This document shows, one piece after another, positions 1 through 7,149 of a stretch of DNA of 23,308 nt; the first letter of the stretch is position 1; each line of letters starts with the position of its first letter. Position numbers and translations under genes: made by a program. Location of the stretch: NCBI GenBank assembly GCA_016199015.1, contig JACQHN010000528.1:1-23308 (forward strand), read 5' to 3'. The DNA comes from Nitrospira defluvii (lineage in GTDB: Bacteria > Nitrospirota > Nitrospiria > Nitrospirales > Nitrospiraceae). Below the pieces are notes generated by a model that was not told the DNA's origin, did not search any database, and saw only the letters and a list, made by a program, of their open reading frames with translations.

Positions 1-1311
1 CCCGATGGGCGTTGGGCCCTCTCTGGGAGTGGGGACCGGACGGTGAAACTTTGGGAAGTGGCGACGGGCCGGGAAGTGCGAAACTTCATGGGGCATGGGT
101 ATGAGGTGCGGTCCGTGGCGTTCTCGCCCGATGGGCGTTGGGCCCTCTCTGGGAGTGGGGACCGGACGGTGAAACTTTGGGAAGTGGCGACGGGCCGGGA
201 AGTGCGAAGCTTCATGGGGCATACGGCAGCGGTGAACTCTGTGGCGTTCTCGCCGGATGGGCGGTGGGCACTCTCGGGGGGCGAAGACGGAAAGGTGAAA
301 CTCTGGGAGGTGGCGACGGGGCGGGAGGTGCGGACTTTGGAGCGCACCTACGATGTGAAGTCGGTGGCGTTTTCGCCGGATGGGCGTTGGGCACTTTCGG
401 GGAGTGTTGGCTCGGGGCTGAAGCTCTGGGCGGTGGCCACAGGTCTAGAGGTGAGGAGATTCAAGGGGAACTGGATACCTGTGTACTCGACGGCCTTGTC
501 CCTGGATGGGCGCTGGGCTCTCTTGGGGAGCATGGATGGGGCGGTATCGCTTTGGGAAGTGGCGACGGGCCGAGAGGTGCGGACGTTCGCGGGGCACAAG
601 GTAGCGGTGACCACTGTGGCATTTTCGCCGGATGGGCGCTGGGCCCTCTCGGGGAGTGATGATGGGGCAATGAAGCTCTGGGAGGTGGCGACGGGCCGGG
701 AGGCGCGGAGCTTCGCGGGGCACCTGCTATCTGACCTGAGGTCTGTGACCTTCTCGCCGGATGGCCAGTGGGTGCTCTCCGGGAGTGGGGACCAGACGAT
801 GAAGCTCTGGGAGGTCGCGACGGGCCGGGAGATGCGCACCTTTTCCGGGCACCGGTTAGCTGTGAATTCCGTAGCGTTCTCGCCAGATGGGCGTTGGGCC
901 CTCATGGGTAGTGTGGGCGGGTCGATATGGCTTTGGGAGGTGGCCACAGGTCGAGAGGTGCGGACCTTCACAGGGCACAGCTATGACGTACGGTCCGTGG
1001 CGTTTTCGCCGGATGGACGCTGGGCCCTTTCAGGAAGTGGGGACCGGACGGTGAAACTTTGGGAGGTGGCGACGGGCCGGGAAGTGCGTACCTTCACGGG
1101 GCACAGTTCTGATGTATGGTCTGCGGCATTCTCGCCGGATGGGCGCTGGGCCCTGTCGGGGAGCCTGGGTGGAGAACTGAAGCTCTGGGAAGTGGCGACG
1201 GGCCGGGAGGTGCGGAGCTTCATAGGGCACGGAAATGCTGTGAGGTCCGTGGCGTTCTCGCCGGATGGCAGTCTTGCCGTATCTGGGGGATGGGGGATGA
1301 ATGTCTGGCGT
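1..1311 (+). repeat. Tandem 126-bp WD40-coding repeat array
   Basis: The DNA repeats with a period of 126 bp (42 codons). One partial unit is followed by about ten more, each encoding a blade with core FSPDGRWALSGS and KLWEVATGREVR. Bases 1-88 and 127-214 are essentially identical at the nucleotide level, including synonymous sites. Other units differ more, for example the blade around 450-590. This points to recent unit duplication or gene conversion. Because the period is a multiple of three, unit gain or loss keeps the frame. The array continues beyond the left edge. Confidence 0.9.
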
Positions 1312-2718
1312 GTAGCGAGCGGGGAAGAGTTACTCACCACGGTGCTGTTGGGTGACAGGGAATGGATTAGCCTGACGCCGGAAGGCTATTACACTGCCTC
1401 CCCGAAGGGAGATACCTATCTAAACGTCCGGTTGGGCAATCAGGTGTATGGCGTCGATCAATTTCGCTCCACGTTCTATCGCCCCCAGATTGTCGAGGCG
1501 ACCTTGCGGCTCGGCAATCGCGAACAGGCCATTGCAGAGATCTTGGGTGAAGGAGATCAGCGGCCGACAGGCGGGGCAGGTGATTTCATTGCTCCTCCTA
1601 CCGTGGCGATCTCCTCGCCGGAAGATCGGTCTGTTCTGGCGACACCGAGACTCGATCTGGCGGTCACGATTACAGACAAGAGTTACCCGATTCAATCTGT
1701 GCGGGTTTCTCGTAACGGCGCTCAGGTATGGCCGCTTCAGACTCGTGACTTGGTCGTGACCGCCAAATCCGGCATTGAGAAGGCACCGGTCGTTCCAGTG
1801 GCCGTTCCTGCTGGTGTCCGGGAATGGATGACCACCATCCCGCTGGATTTGGAAGAGGGCGAGAATGTGATTGAAGTGAAGGCCTTTAATGGCCATAGCG
1901 AGACGGTCAAGGGTATTACCGTTTCGCTACCTGCTTCTCTCGTACCCCACGACGACGTGATCAAGCCGAACCTCTGGATTCTCTCGATTGGAATCAATGC
2001 CTATCAGGATCGACAGATTCGCGCTCTGTCCTATGCCGAAGCCGACGCCCAGGCAATCGTTCAGGCGTTTACTCAGCAGCGAGGCAAGCTCTTCCGGGAT
2101 GTGCGCAGTCTCATCATTTCGGATTCGAGCACAATGAAGCCGACCTACGACACGATTCTGGACAACCTCGGGTATCTCCGGCAGGCCGGGCAGAATGACG
2201 TAGTTCTGTTATTCCTCGCGGGGCATGGTATCAACGATGATCGTGGAGAGTTCTACTTCTTGCCGAGCGATGCGGGGATCCAGCCTGATGGGTCGATCAA
2301 GCGATCCCGCGCCATCTCGAACGACGAGATCAAGAAGGTACTGGATCTGCCGGCGAAGAAGATTGTCTTCCTGGACGCGTGTCATTCCGAAGGCGTCAGC
2401 AAGAAGAAGACGCGCGGGGTCGACAACAATCGGTTCATCAAAGAACTCCAAGCGATGGACGCGGTGATCTTGACGTCGAGTGCCGGCAATGAGCTCTCCC
2501 AAGAAGGCGATGACTGGAAACACGGCGCCTTCACCTACGCGCTCCTGGAGGGACTGAGCGGTAAGGCAGATCTCATTACCAAAGATGGCATCGTATCGAT
2601 GAAGGAGCTGGATGGCTATGTATCGGAGCGGGTGCCGCATCTCACCAACGGCGCGCAACATCCGATCACCGACACCCCTGGAGGCTACCGGAATTTTCCC
2701 GTGGCCCTGCTGAGGTGA
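1..2718 (+). CDS. WD40-repeat / Ig-like / caspase-like (peptidase C14) protein, 5' end outside window
   Basis: This is a partial gene. The frame is open from base 1 (P-D-G-R-W-A-L-S-G), so the GTG at 43 lies inside a WD40 blade and is not the start. About 905 codons are visible. Order by residue counted from base 1: one partial and ten further 42-residue WD40 blades (to about 440), a conserved linker with SLTPEGYY and DQFRSTFYRPQ (about 453-510), an Ig-like beta domain (about 530-640), and a caspase-like domain (about 655-905). The catalytic dyad is visible as His in LAGHG (2224-2226) and Cys in DACHSEG (2380-2382). Family knowledge: such orthocaspases are Arg/Lys-specific cysteine proteases, and WD40 propellers act as binding platforms. 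Two paralogues lie downstream, both with export signals, so this one may be exported too, but its N-terminus is not visible. The substrate is unknown. Confidence 0.93.
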   Translation, partial: PDGRWALSGSGDRTVKLWEVATGREVRNFMGHGYEVRSVAFSPDGRWALSGSGDRTVKLWEVATGREVRSFMGHTAAVNSVAFSPDGRWALSGGEDGKVKLWEVATGREVRTLERTYDVKSVAFSPDGRWALSGSVGSGLKLWAVATGLEVRRFKGNWIPVYSTALSLDGRWALLGSMDGAVSLWEVATGREVRTFAGHKVAVTTVAFSPDGRWALSGSDDGAMKLWEVATGREARSFAGHLLSDLRSVTFSPDGQWVLSGSGDQTMKLWEVATGREMRTFSGHRLAVNSVAFSPDGRWALMGSVGGSIWLWEVATGREVRTFTGHSYDVRSVAFSPDGRWALSGSGDRTVKLWEVATGREVRTFTGHSSDVWSAAFSPDGRWALSGSLGGELKLWEVATGREVRSFIGHGNAVRSVAFSPDGSLAVSGGWGMNVWRVASGEELLTTVLLGDREWISLTPEGYYTASPKGDTYLNVRLGNQVYGVDQFRSTFYRPQIVEATLRLGNREQAIAEILGEGDQRPTGGAGDFIAPPTVAISSPEDRSVLATPRLDLAVTITDKSYPIQSVRVSRNGAQVWPLQTRDLVVTAKSGIEKAPVVPVAVPAGVREWMTTIPLDLEEGENVIEVKAFNGHSETVKGITVSLPASLVPHDDVIKPNLWILSIGINAYQDRQIRALSYAEADAQAIVQAFTQQRGKLFRDVRSLIISDSSTMKPTYDTILDNLGYLRQAGQNDVVLLFLAGHGINDDRGEFYFLPSDAGIQPDGSIKRSRAISNDEIKKVLDLPAKKIVFLDACHSEGVSKKKTRGVDNNRFIKELQAMDAVILTSSAGNELSQEGDDWKHGAFTYALLEGLSGKADLITKDGIVSMKELDGYVSERVPHLTNGAQHPITDTPGGYRNFPVALLR

Positions 2719-2861
2719 GATGATGTTTCAGGGGGTAAGGAAGTAGATAGGGTCAGGTGAACCGCCTGTTTGGAAAAGGATTGCGGAATGGTTCTGCTGA
2801 AGTGTCGACTCTCCACCATGCATTCTGATGTTCTAGCGAGCCGTGACGGAGTGTGCGGCAC

Positions 2862-5669
2862 ATGAAAGTTTCGAGGTCTGTCAGTCTTGTCATCGGATTC
2901 GCTGGCACTATCCTTCTTGCCCTGTTGATGCTGCTTGTCCCAGGTCTGACTGAATCGTGGGAAGCGAAGACCTTCGACCTTCGCTCACAGTGGCATCGGG
3001 CTACACCCGACAGCGGGCGCCTTCTCCTCGTCGGCCGTGATGCCGAGAGTGATGCTCGGTTCGGTGTGGGGATCTGGGATCGTGCGGTATTTGCCACCAT
3101 GATCTCTGGGCTGCATCGCGCCGGTGCTCAGGTCGTGGGACTGGATTTTCACTTCGGCGAAGAGAGCCCTGCCGAGCGTGGCGGAGCAGTCAGTGATCGC
3201 GCCTTGGTGGAGGCTGCGACTCGGGCTGGCAATGTCCTGTTCCCGCTCCCTGTGAATCTGAGTGACCATGCCGGGAAATCATCGACTGTGCCGCTCCCAC
3301 TCAGAAACGGCATGGCGCGATCCCTTCCTTCCTTTGGACCGGCGGTCCTTCACACGCTTCCCACTACGAATCATATTGCCGGGCCGTTGCCAGGTCTGCT
3401 GCAAGTCGCACGCGGCGTAGGGCACATCGGTGCGATTTCGGATGCGGATGGCGTCTATCGGCGAGTCCCGTCGTTTGTGAATGCCGGGGGGCAGGCGATC
3501 CCATCGCTGGGGGTCGCGCTGGCGGCTGCGTATCTCCACATTACTCCGGATCGGATGACTCTCTCTCCAGGCCGCTCTTTGACCTTTCAGGAAGCGACAT
3601 TCTCCGACGGCACGAAGAGAAATCTCTCCATTCCTGTGGGTGATCAGGGCGACATCCTGATCAACTATGCGGGGCGCTGGACAGAGGGACCTTTCCCCTA
3701 CTTATCGTTTGTGGATGTGTGGGATGCGATCCAGGAAGGGCGTGATGCAGAACTCCGTGAGCAGGTTGCGGGTAAGGCTATTTTGATCGTGCATGCCGCT
3801 CTGGGATCGGATAAGCGACAGACGCCTCTTGAACTCACCGCTCCAGGCGGCTTCATCTTGGCCAACATTTTCAACACCATTCTGACAGAAAGTGCCTTAT
3901 GGACCGTCCCCGTCTGGCTACACTGGGTATTGGTCATGGGGATAGGCGCAGGGGCTGCGTGGTGCCTGTTGGCTCTCTCACTCTGGGGTGGACTGGCCGC
4001 TGCTGCTCTGATCGGCGCGGTCTATCTCCTCGTGTCGTTCGTTGGGTTTGCCTCGAGTGGTCTCGTTCTACCGGTAGTTCTCCCTTGCGTGGCACTTGCT
4101 TTGGCCACAGGCAACACGTTGGCCTGGACACGCTGGCTCGGTGCCCGACACATTCGTCAGTTGGAGGACGAACGCGTCGAGTATTATCGTCGATTGGCGG
4201 ACACACAACGGACACTGGTCGAGCGTGAGACCCGGGCGGAGCAACTCGAAGAAGATCTCAATCAAGTTCAGGCTGACGCGCGCGTGGGCCGGACGGAAAG
4301 CGCAGAGCTCCAAGCCTTGGTCGCCACTCTCCAACGTGACCTCCAGACTGCCCAGGCGCAGGTTTCCCAAGCCCGAGATGCCGTGAACGATCTCCAATCT
4401 CGCTTGGACAAGATGCAGACGGTCCAGGCCAGCCGATCTCCGCTCCTGGAAGGGGAGCTGGACGTTTTGCGGCAAGACTGTGCGCAATTCGGTATTTTGA
4501 CGCGGGATGCCGTGTTGCTCCGCACGTGGAAAGACCTGAAGAAGGTTGCCAAGAGCCATGTGCCCATTCTGATCCTTGGCGAGCCGGGTACGGGAAAGGA
4601 ATTGTTCGCCCAAGCCGGGCATCGGTTGAGCGAGCGGGCGTCCTACGCGTTCGTGCCTGTGAACATGGCAGCCGTGCCTGCTGACCTCTTCGAAAGCGAG
4701 CTGTTCGGGCATTTGCGAGGATCTTTCACCGGGGCAGTCCGTGACCACGAAGGCTATTTCCAGCAAGCCGACAAGGGCACGATTTTCCTCGATGAAATCG
4801 GAGACCTTCGATCCGACCTCCAAGCCAAGCTGCTTCGCGTGCTGCAAGATGGCATGGTAATGCGGGTCGGCGACAAGAAAGCCATGAAAGTGGACGTGCG
4901 GGTGGTGTCGGCCACTAACCGGAATCTTTTACAGGGGATTGCCGAGGGATGGTTTCGCGAGGATCTCTATTATCGGTTGCATGGCATTGAACTGCGTCTT
5001 CCACCGTTGCGCGAACGCCAAACCGATGTGCCGGCGCTGGCGCAGGCCTTTATCGATCAGTTTGTCGCCAAGGCGGGCCGAGGACCGGTTGCGCTTTCCC
5101 AGGGCGCGGTCGATCGTCTTCAGAGTTGGCCCTGGAAAGGCAATGTGCGGGAGCTGAAACGATGCGTTGAGAATGCGGTGATGCTCGCGGAAGGCGCAAC
5201 GATTCAGGTGGAGGACTTGCGGTTAGCGGGGTCAGTAGCGGCCACGACCACGTCGACGATACCGGTGGTCGATGCTTCAGAAGGAGAGGGCGATCCTAAA
5301 AAGAGTGATCCCGCGTTGCTGAAGACCATTCGTGAACATAGTTTCGACCTGCAAGCCACCGCAACGACGTTAGGATGGGACCGCAGTACGGTGATGCAGC
5401 GGCTGAAGGGAATGTGCTTTCAAGCCTTGGTGCAAACCGAGGGAGATCAACGGGCGGCGGCGGCGAGTCTAGCGGGCGAACCGGGATTGACCAGACTGGT
5501 GGAGGTCAAGCTCAAAGAGTATGTCGAGCATCTGAAGAAGGTTGTCGCCACCTATCCCTCAACGGAAGCTGCGCTGCTCGGGTGCCGGAAGCGGTTTAAG
5601 AATCTGCCGGAGCGTTACCAGGAGGCGCTGGCGACGCTGGTCCGCTTCAATATGGAGGGTGGCGGGTAG
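2862..5669 (+). CDS. Membrane-bound CHASE2 - AAA+ sigma-54 transcriptional activator
   Basis: A one-piece sensor and transcription activator of 935 aa. An N-terminal membrane segment (about 8-28) is followed by a large extracytoplasmic CHASE2-type domain (about 30-335), several membrane segments (about 345-425), a coiled coil (about 430-530), and a sigma-54 interaction AAA+ ATPase (about 540-785). Visible motifs are Walker A GEPGTGKE (from residue 573), the sigma-54 contact loop as GSFTGA rather than GAFTGA (from 620), and Walker B FLDEIGD (Asp644, Glu645). A Fis-like helix-turn-helix (about 820-860) is followed by an extra helical tail. ATG 2862 is preferred over GTG 2853 because GGAG at 2848-2851 is well spaced only for the ATG. 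CHASE2 is usually fused to kinases or cyclases, so this fusion suggests a direct membrane-to-promoter regulator. Its ligand cannot be told from sequence. Two sigma-54-type promoters lie in this window. Confidence 0.92.
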   Translation: MKVSRSVSLVIGFAGTILLALLMLLVPGLTESWEAKTFDLRSQWHRATPDSGRLLLVGRDAESDARFGVGIWDRAVFATMISGLHRAGAQVVGLDFHFGEESPAERGGAVSDRALVEAATRAGNVLFPLPVNLSDHAGKSSTVPLPLRNGMARSLPSFGPAVLHTLPTTNHIAGPLPGLLQVARGVGHIGAISDADGVYRRVPSFVNAGGQAIPSLGVALAAAYLHITPDRMTLSPGRSLTFQEATFSDGTKRNLSIPVGDQGDILINYAGRWTEGPFPYLSFVDVWDAIQEGRDAELREQVAGKAILIVHAALGSDKRQTPLELTAPGGFILANIFNTILTESALWTVPVWLHWVLVMGIGAGAAWCLLALSLWGGLAAAALIGAVYLLVSFVGFASSGLVLPVVLPCVALALATGNTLAWTRWLGARHIRQLEDERVEYYRRLADTQRTLVERETRAEQLEEDLNQVQADARVGRTESAELQALVATLQRDLQTAQAQVSQARDAVNDLQSRLDKMQTVQASRSPLLEGELDVLRQDCAQFGILTRDAVLLRTWKDLKKVAKSHVPILILGEPGTGKELFAQAGHRLSERASYAFVPVNMAAVPADLFESELFGHLRGSFTGAVRDHEGYFQQADKGTIFLDEIGDLRSDLQAKLLRVLQDGMVMRVGDKKAMKVDVRVVSATNRNLLQGIAEGWFREDLYYRLHGIELRLPPLRERQTDVPALAQAFIDQFVAKAGRGPVALSQGAVDRLQSWPWKGNVRELKRCVENAVMLAEGATIQVEDLRLAGSVAATTTSTIPVVDASEGEGDPKKSDPALLKTIREHSFDLQATATTLGWDRSTVMQRLKGMCFQALVQTEGDQRAAAASLAGEPGLTRLVEVKLKEYVEHLKKVVATYPSTEAALLGCRKRFKNLPERYQEALATLVRFNMEGGG

Positions 5670-5712
5670 GCGCTCGGTGAGTAGGCTGGAGTGGGCGAAG
5701 AAGGAGGAACCG

Positions 5713-6120
5713 ATGACTCCTTTATGGTCAGTGACTGGTTTCACGGTGTGCTGCGTCCTGTACGTGCTGGGGATGTTCTCTGCTCCATCAGCCCAGGCCG
5801 GCGGTTGCGAGAAATGGAAATCGGAGTTCCTAAGTGGGACGATGACGCTGACCTCCTACATTAATACGCACCACAAATATTTTCAGAAGAAGCTGACCAG
5901 TGTCGAGTTTGAGGTGCAGGCCCTCAATCTTGTTGCAAAGCTGACGGCGCTTGAAGGTCGGGTCAAGGCTGTCGTGTCGTGTGTTCACCCCGAGGATAAA
6001 TTCGAAGGCCGGAGGCGATTCCTGCTCCAGACGTTGGCCGTCGTGATTCCACTCATGAAGGCGGGGGATGTGGTGGCGCCGGAGATTCGCGACCGACTGG
6101 AACGGGAGGGGCATGACTGA
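5713..6120 (+). CDS. Small secreted protein of unknown function
   Basis: A 135-aa protein that I do not recognise. It starts at ATG 5713 behind a near-perfect Shine-Dalgarno (AAGGAGG, 5701-5707). Residues 1-29 form a signal peptide with hydrophobic core and likely cleavage at AQA/GG. The mature part is mostly charged and probably helical, with two cysteines (about Cys32 and Cys90) that could form a disulfide outside the cytoplasm. The gene begins 43 bp after the CHASE2 activator on the same strand, so co-transcription is likely. It could be an accessory partner of the extracytoplasmic sensor domain, but that is inference from position only. The frame is open further upstream into the activator gene, but the ribosome site and signal peptide fix the start here. 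Confidence 0.82.
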   Translation: MTPLWSVTGFTVCCVLYVLGMFSAPSAQAGGCEKWKSEFLSGTMTLTSYINTHHKYFQKKLTSVEFEVQALNLVAKLTALEGRVKAVVSCVHPEDKFEGRRRFLLQTLAVVIPLMKAGDVVAPEIRDRLEREGHD

Positions 6121-6221
6121 CGAGGTTAGCGGCGTGAAGGTCACGATGGTGGGGTTGTTGTCTTCGAGATGGCTAGAAGATCGGCTGACCAGAGGGACGA
6201 TCGGTGGGGTAGTCGCCCGAG

Positions 6222-6261
6222 GGAGGGCCTGTGGGAGATGCATTCCTCACACAGGCCCTCC
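6222..6261. terminator. Hairpin between convergent genes, possible bidirectional terminator
   Basis: A perfect 12-bp inverted repeat (6222-6233 with 6250-6261; arm GGAGGGCCTGTG) with a 16-nt loop lies between two convergent genes ending at 6120 (plus) and 6310 (minus). Neither side has a clear T run, so it is not a textbook intrinsic terminator. Its position and stem strength still suit transcript ending or 3'-end protection for both genes. Confidence 0.5.
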
Positions 6262-6309
6262 TGGACAAGCAACGAGTTTGACCGCCCTTTCATGCACAGG
6301 CGGCTCTCT

Positions 6310-6654
6310 CTAACGTGTGGATGGAGAATCCGAACAGGCCGCAGGGTTGGCCAGGCAGTAAAGCGCCAGTAAGAGCACACCGGTTCCAACAACCTGCTCT
6401 GCCGTATCGTTGGCGCTGGACTGGCTCTGAGTCATGAGCCGGTTCGGTGCCACCCAGTCCACGGCGCCGTTCAGGTACCGCACTTTGACCCACCCGTTCT
6501 CCTTGCCCAGGACTAGCACCAATTGGTTCTCGAAGAGACGGTCCAGGTAGTACGTGTCGCCCCGATCGACGAAGCGATAGTCGGCAGCCTGGCCGGCCAG
6601 TGGTAAAAGCAGGATCGCAAGGGAAACAGACAGGGCAATGGCTCGTATCAACAT
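6310..6654 (-). CDS. Secreted SH3-like domain protein with C-terminal hydrophobic segment
   Basis: A 114-aa protein. Residues 1-23 are a signal peptide (cleavage near GQA/AD). About 25-72 is a short beta-rich region (YYLDRLFENQLVLVLG, NGWVKVRYLNGAVDWV) that reads as a bacterial SH3-like domain, a fold often used to bind cell wall or proteins. About 83-102 is a second hydrophobic stretch ending in two cysteines (LYC, AAC) that may anchor it. Start ATG 6654 has AAGGAGG five bases upstream and is preferred over an upstream in-frame ATG at 6696. A near-consensus sigma-54 promoter sits at 6732-6746 on the same strand, so expression likely needs a sigma-54 activator; the CHASE2 regulator at 2862-5669 is the obvious local candidate. 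Exact function unknown. Confidence 0.8.
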   Translation of the reverse strand: MLIRAIALSVSLAILLLPLAGQAADYRFVDRGDTYYLDRLFENQLVLVLGKENGWVKVRYLNGAVDWVAPNRLMTQSQSSANDTAEQVVGTGVLLLALYCLANPAACSDSPSTR

Positions 6655-6731
6655 GGCACCCTCCTTGTGAATGATTACAATGGTCCTAACGAACATCGAT
6701 CAACCGTGTGCAATTTCTAGCGAGGAGTTGA

Positions 6732-6746
6732 GCAAGAGAAATGCCA
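6732..6746 (-). promoter_or_regulatory. Sigma-54 (-24/-12) promoter of the SH3-like gene
   Basis: Read on the minus strand the site is TGGCATTTCTCTTGC. The consensus is TGGCACG-N4-TTGC; the GG and GC pairs are present with the exact 10-nt spacing, and a T follows the TTGC as preferred. Only the two less conserved bases after TGGCA differ. Transcription would begin near 6720, giving a leader of about 66 nt before the ATG at 6654. Confidence 0.72.
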
Positions 6747-7149
6747 TTGCGGGTCAGTTCACAGTGATCATCTAAGTCGCTGTTATGAAAAGAATAATGG
6801 CGATCAGGCCGGGGGCGATAGGGCGAAGGCATCTGGGACTGCGGTGTGGGGTTCCCCGCGAGCTGTGGGGAAAGTCGAAGGGGAATCCGACGTGGCTGGG
6901 CAACGTCAGAATTGAATGGCCGGACAGACTCTCAAGGGAAACCCACGAGCGAGAAATACATGTAAATGCTGGGCGTCAGGGAATAGCGTTTGCATTACCC
7001 TGGCCCAACAAGGTGCGCGATCCGTCGAGGATTGCGGCCTAATCGGAGGTGTGATACGAGCATGCCGCTTCGATTGAGCACAGGGCAGAAATGAGCCGGT
7101 TGTGCGCCCTCCACATTCTCGACAACCGTACCTGCAAGGAGTGTTCACC
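6747..7149. other. Intergenic region, possible activator-binding palindrome
   Basis: No convincing gene is present. An 85-codon open frame at 6785-7042 lacks a ribosome site and any recognisable protein. The most ordered element is an interrupted palindrome: TTCCCC at 6852-6857 and GGGGAA at 6867-6872, within two direct TGTGGGG copies. It lies about 105-125 bp upstream of the -24 box at 6746, a usual distance for a sigma-54 activator site. The start of the downstream plus-strand gene is set by AAGGAG at 7136-7141. No clear sigma-70 promoter was identified for that gene. Confidence 0.35.

Noticed and set aside
138..1355. Several open frames on both strands across the WD40 array (e.g. 138-659 plus, 348-971 minus, 981-1340 minus)
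   Set aside because: They are by-products of the periodic 126-bp repeat: all units lack stops in the same alternative frames. Their peptides are repetitive shadows of the real protein.
2771..2784. Sigma-54-like TGGAAAAGGATTGC upstream of the CHASE2 activator gene
   Set aside because: GG and GC are nine bases apart rather than ten, and the conserved C-A after GG is missing.
4068..4847. 259-codon minus-strand open frame
   Set aside because: It is antisense to the coiled coil and AAA+ domain of the CHASE2 activator, whose motifs are unmistakable.
6785..7042. 85-codon open frame in the intergenic region
   Set aside because: It has no ribosome site, odd composition, and no recognisable motif.
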